A DNA stretch of 64,000 nucleotides from Paenibacillus xylanexedens (GCF_017874615.1 NZ_JAGIKV010000006.1:1-64000); one strand, 5' to 3'. Shown: positions 50,063 through 60,670, counted from the stretch's first letter. Notes: generated by a model not told the origin, from the sequence alone. A program made the numbers and translations.

Positions 50063-51046
50063 ATGAACCACACTGGCTATACGATGACCAAACCCCCAGT
50101 TCCAAGATCACACGTCATCCAATGGCATAACCTGATCCGTGCGGTATGGATCGGCGGGCTTGCGGTATACATTATTCACTTGAATTCAAGTGACTCGCTT
50201 CATTATTATTTGGCTCCTACCATGCAAAAACTGCTGTTATGCTGTCCTGTTCCCTTATTGTTTATTGCCGTTATCATGGCGTGGCACGGACTGTTCGGCA
50301 GAAACGAGGTTCATTGCGACTGTGAACATCCACCACCCTCGGGGTTCCTTCGTAGCTTAATGGTATATGGTCTGATTGCCATACCCTTGTTGCTGGGGTT
50401 TCTGTTACCTGATCGGGCTCTCGGCAGTTCCATGGCCAGTCAGAAAGGAATGTCTCTCACTTATGCCCCTCCCGAGATTCGTCGCAAAGAGCCTTTACCT
50501 GATCCGGCAACGCAATTAAATGTACAAGATCTCACGCAAAAACCAACGGCTGTTCAGTCTGCATCGGCCACCAAAGTACAATTCATTCCCCCAGACAAGT
50601 ATAGTCGCGAATTCGCTGAACTGGCGGAGAAGTTGTATGCAGAACAGGTCATCCGAGTCTATCCTGAGATTTTCTCTGAAACACTCGGTACGATCGACAT
50701 GTTCCAGCGACAATTTGCAGGCAAAGATATCTCGTTAACCGGATTCGTCTATCGTGACAAAAGCATGGATCATGAATCACATTTTGCACTGGGACGATTT
50801 CTCGTCATGTGTTGCCCCGCTGATGCGGCTCCCTTTGGTGTGATGATTCACATCCCAGAAGCGGATAGCTTCCCTACAGATAGTTGGGTGCAAATTGATG
50901 GCAGCATCGGCTCTGCACAGGTGAACGGTAAGGATACGATTGAGATTCGGGCAACAAAGGTGACAGCTGTATCCCAGCCAGCCACGCCTTACATTTATAC
51001 GAGTGCAGATTCGGTAATGGCGTATGAGCAAATAAAGAACCAATAA
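50063..51046 (+). CDS. TIGR03943 (COG3689) putative permease subunit
   Basis: 327 residues. Two or three N-terminal helices (AVWIGGLAVYIIHL, LLLCCPVPLLFIAVIMAW, YGLIAIPLLLGFLLPDRALG), then a soluble outside domain containing FQRQFAGKDISLTGFVYRDK, FLVMCCPADAAPFGVMIH and WVQIDGSIG, which resemble an OB-like fold with a Cys pair. It is the standard partner of the COG0701 permease just upstream. The start follows GAGGTG. Confidence 0.88.
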   Translation: MNHTGYTMTKPPVPRSHVIQWHNLIRAVWIGGLAVYIIHLNSSDSLHYYLAPTMQKLLLCCPVPLLFIAVIMAWHGLFGRNEVHCDCEHPPPSGFLRSLMVYGLIAIPLLLGFLLPDRALGSSMASQKGMSLTYAPPEIRRKEPLPDPATQLNVQDLTQKPTAVQSASATKVQFIPPDKYSREFAELAEKLYAEQVIRVYPEIFSETLGTIDMFQRQFAGKDISLTGFVYRDKSMDHESHFALGRFLVMCCPADAAPFGVMIHIPEADSFPTDSWVQIDGSIGSAQVNGKDTIEIRATKVTAVSQPATPYIYTSADSVMAYEQIKNQ

Positions 51047-51082
51047 TCGCTAGTGACTAACAGCATGCTCTTCAACGACAAA

Positions 51083-51121
51083 AAAGCCCCAAAGCTATGG
51101 ATTACATCGCTTTGGGGCTTT
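51083..51121. terminator. bidirectional terminator
   Basis: AAAGCCCCAAAGC and GCTTTGGGGCTTT, flanked by A and T runs, between the convergent TIGR03943 and pdp genes. Confidence 0.9.
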
Positions 51122-51167
51122 CATGCTCAGTCAGACATGAGATTACATCTCGTCTGCTCTGATTGTA

Positions 51168-52469
51168 TTATTCCGTTACGATATCATGAACCAATACAGG
51201 CGCATCGGCATGATCCGCAATTGTAATGTTTTCTTTGATCTTCGCGATGACGTCTGCTACGTCTTCACGATTGGCATGGATCGTTACGAGGGACTCACCC
51301 GCTTTGACTGGGTCACCCACTTTTTTGTTCAGCATCAGACCAACCGCGAGATCGATCTCAGACTCTTTTGTTGCACGGCCTGCGCCGAGCAGCATTGCTG
51401 CAGTTCCGATTTCGTCAGCAACGATTCCGGCAACATAGCCGTCTTTGTCTGCTGGCACTTCAACCAGGTATTGTGCTTGTGGCAAACGATCTGGATGATC
51501 CACAACCGAAGCGTCTCCGCCTTGGTTTGCCAGGAAATCTTTGAATTTCTCCAGTGCTTTACCGTTCTGGATCACTTCTTTCAATTTCTCCTCAGCGTGC
51601 TCCAAGGAATCTGCCTTGCCAGCAAGGAATACCATCTGACGTCCAAGAGCCAGACACAATTCTTCCAGATCTTTTGGACCTTTACCTTGCAGCGTAAGGA
51701 TGGCTTCTTTCACTTCAAGAGCGTTACCAATTGCCAGACCCAGTGGTTGGGACATATCGGAGATAACAGCCATCGTTTTACGTCCAACATTGTTACCGAT
51801 GCTTACCATGGCATGTGCCAATTCTTTAGCATCTTCCGTTGTTTTCATGAATGCACCAGCACCCGTTTTAACATCCAATACGATTGCATCTGCACCTGCT
51901 GCAATTTTCTTGCTCATGATGGAGCTGGCGATCAGTGGAATGGAGTTAACGGTAGCTGTTACGTCACGCAGTGCATAGAGCTTTTTGTCTGCTGGCGTCA
52001 GGTTACCACTTTGTCCGATAACTGCAACCTTGTGTTCGTTTACGAGACGAATGAACTCTTCTTTTTCAAGCTCTACGTGGAAACCAGCAACGGATTCCAG
52101 CTTGTCTGTTGTGCCACCCGTATGACCAAGTCCACGTCCGGACATTTTGGCAACAGGAACATCCAACGCAGCAACGAGCGGAGCGAGTACCAGTGTCGTC
52201 GTATCGCCCACACCTCCTGTGGAGTGCTTGTCTACTTTGATGCCTTCGATTGCGGATAGATCAATCGTATCACCAGAGTTCACCATTGACATGGTCAGGT
52301 CGGCGCGTTCTTTGTCTGTCATATCTTTGAAGAATACGGCCATCGCCCAAGCGCTGACTTGATAATCCGGGATCTCTCCTTGTGTGTAGCCTTGAACAAC
52401 AAAATCAATCTCAGCCGTTGTCAGTTCTTTTCCGTCGCGTTTCTTAGCAATAATGTCTACCATTCTCAT
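51168..52469 (-). CDS. pdp: pyrimidine-nucleoside phosphorylase
   Basis: 433 residues, exact family length. Phosphorolysis of uridine and thymidine to base and (deoxy)ribose 1-phosphate. [20 protein letters not shown] is the phosphate motif, [20 protein letters not shown] the signature, and [11 protein letters not shown] follows. The start [10 protein letters not shown] is preceded by GAGGAG; a longer reading through the repeat element is rejected. Last gene of the deo operon. Confidence 0.96.
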   Translation of the reverse strand: MRMVDIIAKKRDGKELTTAEIDFVVQGYTQGEIPDYQVSAWAMAVFFKDMTDKERADLTMSMVNSGDTIDLSAIEGIKVDKHSTGGVGDTTTLVLAPLVAALDVPVAKMSGRGLGHTGGTTDKLESVAGFHVELEKEEFIRLVNEHKVAVIGQSGNLTPADKKLYALRDVTATVNSIPLIASSIMSKKIAAGADAIVLDVKTGAGAFMKTTEDAKELAHAMVSIGNNVGRKTMAVISDMSQPLGLAIGNALEVKEAILTLQGKGPKDLEELCLALGRQMVFLAGKADSLEHAEEKLKEVIQNGKALEKFKDFLANQGGDASVVDHPDRLPQAQYLVEVPADKDGYVAGIVADEIGTAAMLLGAGRATKESEIDLAVGLMLNKKVGDPVKAGESLVTIHANREDVADVIAKIKENITIADHADAPVLVHDIVTE

Positions 52470-52526
52470 GATGATCTCTCCTCGGGTAAATGATTTGTAT
52501 AGAACACTTTGTGCAGCAACCGTTTC

Positions 52527-52644
52527 GGTCCCGGATCGTTCCTTTGATCGCTGTTGTCTCCAAGTTTTTTTGATCCATTTTGCAATGGGGAAAACTCGGA
52601 GACAAAGGCGAACGCTTTGCTTCTTCAGAATCGATTCCGGGTCC
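52527..52644. repeat. structured repeat element, copy 2
   Basis: Inner stem TTGTCTCC-A-AGTTTT with AAAACT-C-GGAGACAA (52554-52605); outer stem GGTCCCGGATCG with CGATTCCGGGTCC. It shares GATCGCTGTT, AAAGGCGAACGCT and GCTTCTTCAG with copy 1 in the same orientation, while stem bases differ by paired changes. It sits between deoD and pdp, inside the operon transcript, so it may affect pdp expression or mRNA stability. Confidence 0.75.
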
Positions 52645-52703
52645 TTCACTCCGTGCTTAAAACAAAAGTTTCGATTAAAATCAAAATTATTATTTAATAA
52701 CAA

Positions 52704-53411
52704 TTACAGTGTGATTGCTGTGTCCAGGGCAACTACCATCATGTCGTTGAACGTTTTTTGACGCTCTTCGGCAGATGTTTCTTCGCCTGTCAGCAAGTGG
52801 TCACTTACCGTCAGGATCGTCAGTGCGTTAACACCAAACTTGGCAGCGATGGTGTACAATGCTGTTGTTTCCATCTCTACGCCGAGTACGCCGTGTTTCA
52901 TCAACTTCTCGGTTACGGAACGGTCATCGCGGTAGAAAGAATCGGAGCTGAATACGTTACCAACGTGAATCTTCATACCTTTAGCTGTTGCACGGTCATA
53001 TGCTTCTTTCAGCAGGGAGAACGTAGCGATTGGTGAGAAGTCATATCCACCGAATACGTGCTTGTTCATGCTGGAATCCGTACAAGCTGCTTGTGCAAGG
53101 ATGACGTCACGTACACGTACATGCTCCTGCATACCGCCACAAGTACCCACACGGATCAGGTTTTTTACGCCATATTCGCTGATCAATTCGTTAGCATAGA
53201 TTGCGAAGGACGGAATACCCATCCCTGAACCTTGCACCGAAATCCGGTGTCCTTGATATGTACCTGTGTAACCGAGCATTCCACGAACTTCGTTGTAACA
53301 TACAACATCTTCGAGGTACGTATCTGCAATATATTTCGCGCGTAAAGGGTCTCCTGGCAATAGGATCGTTTCTGCGATATCCCCGGGTTTTGCTCCAATA
53401 TGTGTACTCAT
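52704..53411 (-). CDS. deoD: purine-nucleoside phosphorylase, hexameric DeoD type
   Basis: 235 residues: [80 protein letters not shown] and [11 protein letters not shown]. Phosphorolysis of purine (deoxy)nucleosides. In the operon between phosphopentomutase and pdp. Confidence 0.96.
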   Translation of the reverse strand: MSTHIGAKPGDIAETILLPGDPLRAKYIADTYLEDVVCYNEVRGMLGYTGTYQGHRISVQGSGMGIPSFAIYANELISEYGVKNLIRVGTCGGMQEHVRVRDVILAQAACTDSSMNKHVFGGYDFSPIATFSLLKEAYDRATAKGMKIHVGNVFSSDSFYRDDRSVTEKLMKHGVLGVEMETTALYTIAAKFGVNALTILTVSDHLLTGEETSAEERQKTFNDMMVVALDTAITL

Positions 53412-53508
53412 GAATGAATCTCCTCCAGTTATACAAATTAGTCTATTATACTGGCAGGACCGGAGCAGCCCAAGCTACTCCGACCTCCCCTATCCAGTTT
53501 TGAAAAAC

Positions 53509-54687
53509 TTATTTCAAATCCTTCAGGAAGCTGGTGCCGTATTCCGGCATTTTCACTCCAAAGTTCTCGGCTACGGTTGCGCCAAGGTCAGCAAATGTGC
53601 TGCGCAGATCAAGCTTTTTGCCCTCGCTGAAGCGCGGAGAGTAGGCAAGTAGTGGTACATATTCACGTGTATGGTCTGTACCGCGGTATGTTGGATCGTT
53701 ACCATGGTCAGCTGTGATCAGCAGCAGATCATCATTGGTCATTTTGGCAAAAATCTCTGGCAGCCGCGCATCATAGTCTTCAAGTGCCTGAGCATAACCT
53801 TGCGGATCACGACGGTGACCGTACAGGGCATCAAAATCAACCAGGTTCAGGAAGCTGAGTCCAGTGAACTCTTCATCCATCGTTTCGGACAACTTGTCCA
53901 TGCCATCCATGTTAGAGACGGTACGAACAGCCTTGGTTACACCTTCGCCATCATAGATATCTGCGATTTTACCCAAAGCAATCACATCAAATCCACCATC
54001 TTGCAGTTCATTCATAACAGTACGACCAAAAGGTTTGAGTGCATAGTCATGACGATTTGCAGTACGTTTCCAGTTACCCGCTTCACCTACAAATGGACGT
54101 GCAATAATGCGGCCGAGCATATACGGATCTTCAAGTGTAATCTCACGGCAGAACTCACAGATCTCATACAGCTCTTTCAGTGGAACAACGTCCTCATGTG
54201 CTGCAATTTGCAGAACCGAATCGGCGGATGTATATACGATGAGCGCGCCAGTTTCAACATGCTCTGCACCCAGCTCATCCAGAATTTCAGTGCCGCTGGC
54301 CGGTTTGTTACCAATTACTTTGCGGCCCGTTTTCTCTTCAATGCGCTGAATCAACTCATCGGGAAAACCATTCTCGAACACACGGAAAGGTGTATCAATG
54401 TAAAGACCCATCAGCTCCCAGTGACCTGTCATTGTGTCTTTGCCTCTGGATGCTTCCTGCATCTTGGTGTAATACGCTTTAGGTGCATCCGCTACAGGGA
54501 CACCCTCAATTTCTTTGATGTTGGACAGTCCGAGACTGGCCATATGAGGCATTTTCAGACCTCCGCGTTCACGTGCAATGTGACCGAAGGTATCTACATC
54601 AAAATCATCAAATTCTGCTGCATCCGGCGCTTCGCCGATCCCTACAGAATCCATAACGATCAGATGTACTCTTTTGAATGTTGACAT
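53509..54687 (-). CDS. deoB: phosphopentomutase
   Basis: 392 residues, alkaline-phosphatase-like fold. [20 protein letters not shown] holds the first metal Asp; catalytic Thr in MTGHWELMG; further ligands in [20 protein letters not shown] and [20 protein letters not shown]. Moves phosphate from C1 to C5 of ribose or deoxyribose, giving the substrate of DeoC. Also called drm. Confidence 0.96.
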   Translation of the reverse strand: MSTFKRVHLIVMDSVGIGEAPDAAEFDDFDVDTFGHIARERGGLKMPHMASLGLSNIKEIEGVPVADAPKAYYTKMQEASRGKDTMTGHWELMGLYIDTPFRVFENGFPDELIQRIEEKTGRKVIGNKPASGTEILDELGAEHVETGALIVYTSADSVLQIAAHEDVVPLKELYEICEFCREITLEDPYMLGRIIARPFVGEAGNWKRTANRHDYALKPFGRTVMNELQDGGFDVIALGKIADIYDGEGVTKAVRTVSNMDGMDKLSETMDEEFTGLSFLNLVDFDALYGHRRDPQGYAQALEDYDARLPEIFAKMTNDDLLLITADHGNDPTYRGTDHTREYVPLLAYSPRFSEGKKLDLRSTFADLGATVAENFGVKMPEYGTSFLKDLK

Positions 54688-54716
54688 AACCTAAGCACTC
54701 CTTCCAATAATCCGGT

Positions 54717-55904
54717 TTACAAGAACAGTCCAGTAATGATCGCTGACAGCACGCTGACAAGCGAAGCACCGTAAAGCAGTTTCAGACCGAAGCGGGCGAC
54801 CACATTACCTTGCTTCTCATGGAGTCCCTTCACCGCACCAGCAATGATACCGATGGAGGAGAAGTTGGCGAACGACACGAGGAAGACAGATACGATACCC
54901 GTTGTTCTGGCAGACATTGCAGTCTCCTTCAAATTAAGCATAGCTACGAATTCGTTGGATACCATTTTGGTTGCCATAATACTTCCTGCCTGAATCGCTT
55001 CTTTCCATGGAACACCCATGATGAAGGCAAATGGTGCAAACACATAACCAAGTAGCTCTTGGAACGAAATGCCAAGCACCGCGCTGAAAATTCCGTTAAC
55101 AAGTGCGATCAAGGCAACAAAACCGATTAACATCGCAGCTACGATGATAGCAACTTTGAATCCATCCAGGATGTATTCGCCAAGCATTTCGAAGAAGGAC
55201 TGTTTCTCCTCTTCCTGTACTTCCAATATATCTTCTTCCTCTGTAACCTCATAAGGATTCACAATCGAAGCAATGATAAAACCGCCAAACAGGTTCAGTA
55301 CAAGAGCTGTAACCACATATTTCGGCTCGATCATGGTCATATAAGCACCAACAATCGACATCGATACCGTGGACATCGCCGAAGCACACAAGGTGTACAG
55401 CCGATGTTTTGGCAACAACCCAATTTGTTTTTTCACAGAAATGAACACTTCAGATTGCCCCAATACAGCCGAAGCAACCGCGTTATATGATTCCAGTCTG
55501 CCCATTCCGTTGATTTTGCTTAATACCAGACCAATATATTTTATAACAAAAGGCAAGATTCGGATATACTGCAATATCCCAATGAGTGCCGAGATGACAA
55601 CAATCGGCATCAATACGCTGAGGAAGAACGGTGCCCCCCCGCTCTCTGCACCTACGGTAGTTAAACCCCCAAATACAAATGCGATACCTTCATTCGCATA
55701 GTCGAGTAAACTTTTAAATACGGTCGCGAAACCGCCAATTAAAAAAGTACCCACTCCTGTATTCAACAGAGCATAAGCTAGTATAACTTGCAAAACAATC
55801 ATGATAGCCAGCGGCCGGTAACGTATCTGCTTTTTGCCGTTGCTTGCGATATAAGCCAGTCCAAAAACAACGAGTAAGCCGATAATGGCAATTAGAAATT
55901 TCAT
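54717..55904 (-). CDS. nupC: nucleoside:cation symporter, CNT family
   Basis: 395 residues and about 10 helices. [20 protein letters not shown] and [20 protein letters not shown] are the nucleoside-binding CNT motifs; [16 protein letters not shown] follows near 315. Imports nucleosides for the operon's enzymes. Usual position after deoC, as in B. subtilis. Confidence 0.95.
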   Translation of the reverse strand: MKFLIAIIGLLVVFGLAYIASNGKKQIRYRPLAIMIVLQVILAYALLNTGVGTFLIGGFATVFKSLLDYANEGIAFVFGGLTTVGAESGGAPFFLSVLMPIVVISALIGILQYIRILPFVIKYIGLVLSKINGMGRLESYNAVASAVLGQSEVFISVKKQIGLLPKHRLYTLCASAMSTVSMSIVGAYMTMIEPKYVVTALVLNLFGGFIIASIVNPYEVTEEEDILEVQEEEKQSFFEMLGEYILDGFKVAIIVAAMLIGFVALIALVNGIFSAVLGISFQELLGYVFAPFAFIMGVPWKEAIQAGSIMATKMVSNEFVAMLNLKETAMSARTTGIVSVFLVSFANFSSIGIIAGAVKGLHEKQGNVVARFGLKLLYGASLVSVLSAIITGLFL

Positions 55905-56058
55905 TTGAACTCTCCTTTGAAGGTAGTTAAGCCGGATGTGAATCAGCTCAAAGGTTTTTCATGCGTGTAATGAAATAAACCTTTCAGAAAATAAGTAAAG
56001 CGCTTACAACAAATTCGTTTTATATCAATTTTCATGCTAAAAAATAAAAAGGCTTTTC

Positions 56059-56128
56059 AGGCTTGAATCTTGTTCTCCATATTAATGTTTAACATGAAGA
56101 ACAAGTCCACTCCCGTAGGCGAAGCCTA
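56059..56128. promoter_or_regulatory. stem-loop cluster between deoC and nupC
   Basis: CTTGTTCT (56069-56076) pairs with AGAACAAG (56098-56105). TAGGC-GAA-GCCTA (56116-56128) is a tight second hairpin. AGGCTT at 56059 can instead pair with AAGCCT at 56122. The two alternatives compete, so this 255-base gap may hold an attenuator or an mRNA processing site. Confidence 0.5.
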
Positions 56129-56159
56129 GATGTTATCTAACGAGTCAGATTCCAACGAA

Positions 56160-56834
56160 TTAATAAGAAGATGTAGACTGACCACCCTGCATGATCTTCA
56201 CGCCAGAGCTTGCACCAATACGAGTCGCACCCGCTTCGATCATTTTTTGCATATCTTCCAGGCTACGTACGCCACCGGAAGCTTTAACGCCAACATCAGG
56301 ACCTACAGTACGACGCATCAAAGCGATATCTTCTGGCGTTGCTCCACCTGTGGAGAAACCTGTAGAAGTTTTAACAAAATCAGCTCCAGCTCGCACAGCT
56401 GCCTGACAAGCACGTACTTTCTCTTCATCCGTCAACAGACAAGCTTCAATAATAACTTTCACCAAAGCTTTACCCGCAGCCGCTTCAACGACAACACGAA
56501 TATCTTGTTCAACGTAATCATCTTTGCCATCTTTCAAAGCACTAATGTTGATGACCGTATCGACTTCAGTTGCACCTTTAGCAATCGCATCTTTCGTTTC
56601 GAAAGCTTTTGTCTCCGATGTAGATGCTCCCAGAGGGAAACCAATAACGGTGCAGATATCTACGCCAGTACCCTGCAACTGCTCAGCAGCATAAGCAACC
56701 CAGCCTGGATTAACACATACGGAAGCAAACTGGTATTGCTTCGCTTCTTCGGTTAACTTGGCCATTTCACTTTGCGTTGCGTCCGCACGAAGCAACGTAT
56801 GGTCGATCATTTTCGCTAATTGTGGTGTAGTCAA
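56160..56834 (-). CDS. deoC: deoxyribose-phosphate aldolase
   Basis: 224 residues: [47 protein letters not shown]-like [20 protein letters not shown], the Schiff-base Lys in [13 protein letters not shown] and [13 protein letters not shown]. Splits deoxyribose 5-phosphate into acetaldehyde and glyceraldehyde 3-phosphate. First structural gene behind the DeoR operator. Confidence 0.96.
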   Translation of the reverse strand: MTTPQLAKMIDHTLLRADATQSEMAKLTEEAKQYQFASVCVNPGWVAYAAEQLQGTGVDICTVIGFPLGASTSETKAFETKDAIAKGATEVDTVINISALKDGKDDYVEQDIRVVVEAAAGKALVKVIIEACLLTDEEKVRACQAAVRAGADFVKTSTGFSTGGATPEDIALMRRTVGPDVGVKASGGVRSLEDMQKMIEAGATRIGASSGVKIMQGGQSTSSY

Positions 56835-56908
56835 TTGAATCTCTCCCTTATCTGAACTAGTTATTTTCTATACACTTACACTAACATGAACATATGTAAA
56901 AATCAACT

Positions 56909-56922
56909 TGAACTTTTGTTCA
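56909..56922. promoter_or_regulatory. DeoR operator
   Basis: TGAACTTTTGTTCA is a perfect inverted repeat (5-base arms, 4-base centre); on the minus strand it reads TGAACAAAAGTTCA, very like the B. subtilis DeoR site ATTGAACAAAATTTCAAT. A second half-site ATGAACAT lies at 56886-56893. It is 75 bases before deoC. Confidence 0.75.
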
Positions 56923-56962
56923 CAGTTACACTTACAGTTCATCTTCGTTATATTTTCTGCCT

Positions 56963-57001
56963 AAAAAAGAAAAACATCCGCCCTTTTTGCGTGGCAGATG
57001 T
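56963..57001 (-). terminator. terminator between deoR and deoC
   Basis: On the minus strand ACATCTGCC, loop, GGGCGGATGT followed by TTTTTCTTTTTT, just after the deoR stop. Confidence 0.75.
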
Positions 57002-57023
57002 TGTCATCCATATCCATTTGAAA

Positions 57024-57968
57024 TCAGAATCGCAGTAATGCCTGTGCTGTGTACTGGTCCGTAACCAGAATATTCGCGTAATGACCTTTGAGCGCGGCGT
57101 GAATGGCTTCAATTTTGCGTTGTCCCCCGGCAACAAGAATTGATTTTTCCTTATTTCTCAATTCGGCTAGATCAATTCCAACGGTTCTGTTGTTAATCTC
57201 TTCACTGATCAACTGACCTTCCGCGTCGAAAAAGCGTGAACAAATGTCACCTGCACCGGAGTTCATCAGCAATTGTTGTTCTTCTTCATTGAAGTAACCG
57301 AGCCTGAACAGTAACGCATCTTCCTTCACAGTACCTACGGTAAATAACGCGATGTTAGCCTGTCTGCCAAGTTCCACGATTCTGCCGATATGCCGATCCG
57401 CTTCTACCATGTTTTTCACTTCAATGTTGTCGAAAATAACGGGCAGTGGCAGATACCTTGGTACCGTATGGAATGCCTCAGCGAACAAATGAACAATCTC
57501 AGCGGCATACGTATTGACATGGGAGTGGCTTACGCCCCCCTTCAATTGAACGACTTCGACACCTTTGACCTGCTTGGGACGAAGCTGGCGTGCTACGGCA
57601 TGCATGGTTGTTCCCCAAGTCACCCCGATAATATCTGCATCCTGAACCGTCTCCTGAAGATAGTCTGCTGCTCGTTTGCTAATATGCTTCTGTATTTCCT
57701 CATCACTTTTCAATGGGGCAAAACACACAAGTGCCGTATCCAGATCATATTTCGACTTAAGTTCTCCGGCAATGATGTCGATATCCTCCAGCGGGTCCAT
57801 AATTTCAATCCGGACGTATCCGCGATCTTTCGCGTACTGAAGTAACCTTGATACGGTTGGACGCGACACGCCTAACCTTGCGGCAATATCCTGCTGGCTA
57901 TAATCGGACTGATAATACAATTTCGCTGCTTCAATGCTTAATCGTTGCTTCTCCAGATCCATTCCCAT
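57024..57968 (-). CDS. deoR: deoxyribonucleoside regulator, SorC family
   Basis: 314 residues. HTH at about 20-50 (YSQQDIAARLGVSRPTVSRL), then the SorC sugar-phosphate sensor domain (GVTWGTTMHAVARQLRPKQV, TVGTVKEDALLFRLGYF, GICSR-like GDICSRFFDAEG, VAGGQRKIEAIHAALKGHYA). In B. subtilis DeoR represses the deo operon and is released by deoxyribose 5-phosphate. Located upstream of deoC with its own terminator. The start may be MGM or MDL. Confidence 0.92.
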   Translation of the reverse strand: MGMDLEKQRLSIEAAKLYYQSDYSQQDIAARLGVSRPTVSRLLQYAKDRGYVRIEIMDPLEDIDIIAGELKSKYDLDTALVCFAPLKSDEEIQKHISKRAADYLQETVQDADIIGVTWGTTMHAVARQLRPKQVKGVEVVQLKGGVSHSHVNTYAAEIVHLFAEAFHTVPRYLPLPVIFDNIEVKNMVEADRHIGRIVELGRQANIALFTVGTVKEDALLFRLGYFNEEEQQLLMNSGAGDICSRFFDAEGQLISEEINNRTVGIDLAELRNKEKSILVAGGQRKIEAIHAALKGHYANILVTDQYTAQALLRF

Positions 57969-58030
57969 GTGCGCTCATCTCACTCATCCTATTGTCTTTG
58001 GAAAATAAATACTCGTCCTGTATATTATAC

Positions 58031-58087
58031 ATGGATTGAGTATCTGGTCACCATATAACATCCAATTCAGTATCATGATCAATCCAT
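58031..58087. promoter_or_regulatory. inverted repeat upstream of the azoreductase gene
   Basis: ATGGATTGA (58031-58039) is repeated inverted as TCAATCCAT (58079-58087), with TTGAGTATC and TTCAGTATC as near direct repeats inside. Possibly a regulator site for the azoreductase or for deoR, which is transcribed away from it. Confidence 0.4.
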
Positions 58088-58198
58088 ACATATCCCTTTC
58101 TGACGTATAAAACGGGGGAAACGATGCATACTACTGCGGTCGCTTCATCATTGCCAAGATCGCTTCACCCCATTAATCGCACAGAGAGGAAGAACTAC

Positions 58199-58825
58199 AT
58201 GTCTACCTTATTGTATATTACTGCCCATCCTCATGATCATGAAACCTCCTTCAGCATGGCTACGGGCAAAGCATTTATTGATGCTTATCGTGAAAGTCAC
58301 CCTTCTGATGAGGTCGTTCACCTCGATCTGTATCGTTCGGATATTCCGCATATCGATGCGGATGTCTTCAGTGGTTGGGGCAAACTGCAATCGGGCAGTG
58401 ATCTGACTTCCGAAGAGCAGACCAAAGTAAACCGTTTGAATGAACTGTCGGATCAATTTGCCTCAGCAGATAAATATGTTTTTGTAACACCGATGTGGAA
58501 CTTCTCGTTTCCTCCTATTCTGAAGGCTTACGTGGACTCGATCTGCGTAGCTGGCAAAACATTTCGTTATACCGAACAAGGTCCTGTTGGACTGCTGTCT
58601 GACAAAAAAGCGTTGCATATTCAAGCCCGCGGCGGCATTTATTCCGAAGGACCAGCGGCTCAGATGGAATCCGGTCACCGTTACCTGAGCATTATCATGT
58701 CATTCCTCGGTGTGCCGAAGCTTGATGGCATTTTTGTTGAGGGGCACAATCAATATAAAGATCGTGCGGATGAAATCAAGCAACAAGCTATCGAGCAGGC
58801 AACTACTTTCGCAAAACAGTTTTAA
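58199..58825 (+). CDS. azoR: FMN-dependent NADH-azoreductase
   Basis: 208 residues, flavodoxin-like. [20 protein letters not shown] binds the FMN phosphate, [20 protein letters not shown] and the [13 protein letters not shown] loop are typical of AzoR. Reduces azo dyes and quinones with NADH, probably as a thiol-stress defence. The start follows GAGAGGAAG; an upstream in-frame ATG is not used. Confidence 0.93.
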   Translation: MSTLLYITAHPHDHETSFSMATGKAFIDAYRESHPSDEVVHLDLYRSDIPHIDADVFSGWGKLQSGSDLTSEEQTKVNRLNELSDQFASADKYVFVTPMWNFSFPPILKAYVDSICVAGKTFRYTEQGPVGLLSDKKALHIQARGGIYSEGPAAQMESGHRYLSIIMSFLGVPKLDGIFVEGHNQYKDRADEIKQQAIEQATTFAKQF

Positions 58826-58893
58826 TAGAAGTAGTTCAAAAAGTCCGCTTTTGAACACTCACTTAAAGTGTAGTAAACAATTAAAACATAAAC

Positions 58894-58942
58894 AAAACCC
58901 GCGTGCGACCCAGGAGATAATCCCAGGGAACACGCGGGTTTT
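58894..58942. terminator. bidirectional terminator
   Basis: AAAACCCGCGTG and CACGCGGGTTTT form a perfect stem between azoR and the convergent hypothetical gene. Confidence 0.85.
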
Positions 58943-58964
58943 CAATGTATAATCAACCTAGAGC

Positions 58965-59315
58965 TTATTGATGTCCAGCGCTGGCACGGCTCATGGTTTC
59001 AAGTTTACGTGTGATCGCATGACGGTCTACTTTCAATCCCCAGATCATTTCAATAATCTGCTCTTTCTCCTCAGGACTGTCGGCATGCTTCAATTGCATT
59101 AACAGATCATGCATTTGTTCATTAATGCCTTCGAATTGAATCCATAAATCCTGTCTTACCTCTTTGGAATCCAGATGATGATTCGCATCGACTTCTTCCT
59201 TCAATGCTTGCAGAATAGCATCTTTCCATTCGTCATCACCTAGCTGTTTCGCAATGTTCAGGAGATCCAGATAATCGTCAACAAGAAGTGAGTTCAATTC
59301 AGCATGTGTTTTCAT
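58965..59315 (-). CDS. hypothetical helical protein, 116 aa
   Basis: All-helical, acidic protein: MKTHAELNSLLVDDYLDLLN, then LWIQFEGINEQMHDLLMQLK. No Cys, no membrane segment. It is a single gene with a shared terminator. I do not recognise the family. Confidence 0.7.
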   Translation of the reverse strand: MKTHAELNSLLVDDYLDLLNIAKQLGDDEWKDAILQALKEEVDANHHLDSKEVRQDLWIQFEGINEQMHDLLMQLKHADSPEEKEQIIEMIWGLKVDRHAITRKLETMSRASAGHQ

Positions 59316-59400
59316 CGTTTATTGCATCCCCTTTTCGTCTATTTACCAAGTATTATACTCGGTATTTTAGGATATGCAATAGCTGTCGGAAAAAGTTGAT

Positions 59401-60588
59401 TTATGTAGCCTGTCCCTTCAACCTGTGAACAAGCAAATTACACAAGACAAAACCGATCAAAACATACACACCGATCATCCCCACAATGCCTATCCATCCA
59501 AAATGACTGTAAAGCAGTCCACCTCCTGTTCCACTTACGCTTGAACCAAGATAGTAGAAAAATAAATACAACGCATTAGCCTGGGATTTGTGCTGAATAG
59601 CCACAAGTCCAACCCAGCTGCTTGCGATGGAATGACCGCCAAAGAAACCAAAGGCAAACAGGGCGAGTCCGATAATTTTGACCCAAAGCGCTGGATGAAC
59701 GGTACAGACTGCACCAGCCAGAATAATTCCCAGCGCGATTCCAAGCACATGTGACCTGCCATACCGATCTGCCAGCCTGCCCATCCAGGTGCTGCTTACC
59801 GTGCCCATCAGATATACCACAAAAAGACTTCCAACGATAGACTGGCTCAGATGATAGGGTTCACCCGTTAATTCAAAACCGATATAGTTGAACAGGGTCA
59901 CGAATCCCCCCATCAGGAGAAAACCGAGTCCATACAGGCATAACAGCCTTGGATTGCGACATTGTGACCACAAAAGAGGTATTGGATTTTTGAATCCAGG
60001 TGCAGCTTTGACAAAATGACGGGATGGCGGGATAACAAGCCAAAAAATAACGGCTGCACACAGTCCAAGAATACCAATGAAACCCACAGCAGCGCGCCAA
60101 CTGAACCAATCTGTCACCACACCGCTGATGAAACGGCCGGCCATGCCTCCTATCGAATTGCCACTGATATATAGGCCCATAGCATAACCAAGACTTCTAG
60201 GTTCAATTTCTTCTGACAAATATGTCATGGCTATCGCTGGCAACCCCGCGAGTGCCACACCCTGGAGAATACGAAGCAGAAGAAGCTCCGTATATCCCGG
60301 GCTGAATGCGCTGAGCAAAGCAATAACAGAAGATATCACCAGTGCAGCTGTCATTATAAAGCGTCGGCCCACAGAATCAGACAAGGACCCGATGAACAGC
60401 ATCGTCAGTGCCATGGCGATCGTTGTAACGGATAACGTAAGACTGGCGTGTGCCGGCGTAATGGAGAATGCATTGCTAATCTCAGGCATCAGGGGCTGGA
60501 GGCTGTAGAGCAAAGCAAAAGTGACAAAACCTCCGGCGAACAGTGCAAGGCTAATGTTACGAAACGTCTTAGTTCCCTGCTGAATCAT
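59401..60588 (-). CDS. MFS transporter, YnfM/inner-membrane exporter type
   Basis: 395 residues and 12 helices. Motif A is present in the first half, LFIGSLSDSVGRRFIMTAAL, and again in the second, WMGRLADRYGRSHVLGIAL. SIGGMAGRFISGVVTDWFSW is typical of the YnfM group. Substrate unknown. No regulator next to it. Confidence 0.9.
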   Translation of the reverse strand: MIQQGTKTFRNISLALFAGGFVTFALLYSLQPLMPEISNAFSITPAHASLTLSVTTIAMALTMLFIGSLSDSVGRRFIMTAALVISSVIALLSAFSPGYTELLLLRILQGVALAGLPAIAMTYLSEEIEPRSLGYAMGLYISGNSIGGMAGRFISGVVTDWFSWRAAVGFIGILGLCAAVIFWLVIPPSRHFVKAAPGFKNPIPLLWSQCRNPRLLCLYGLGFLLMGGFVTLFNYIGFELTGEPYHLSQSIVGSLFVVYLMGTVSSTWMGRLADRYGRSHVLGIALGIILAGAVCTVHPALWVKIIGLALFAFGFFGGHSIASSWVGLVAIQHKSQANALYLFFYYLGSSVSGTGGGLLYSHFGWIGIVGMIGVYVLIGFVLCNLLVHRLKGQAT

Positions 60589-60670
60589 GGATGTTCCAAC
60601 TTTCCCAGTAAGAAAGCTTCTTGGATCGACTGTGGTCTGATCGCTGGTCAGTGAAGCCTTCCATCTATCG

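Noticed and set aside
51186-52259. Long plus-strand open frame (357 codons) opposite pdp
   Set aside because: It is the reverse complement of a confident gene; it has no ribosome site, an odd Cys- and Phe-rich composition, and arises from the codon pattern of pdp.
53671-54684. Long plus-strand open frame (337 codons) opposite deoB
   Set aside because: Same reasoning: an antisense shadow of phosphopentomutase with no start signals and unnatural composition. A similar shadow lies opposite deoC (56130-56756).
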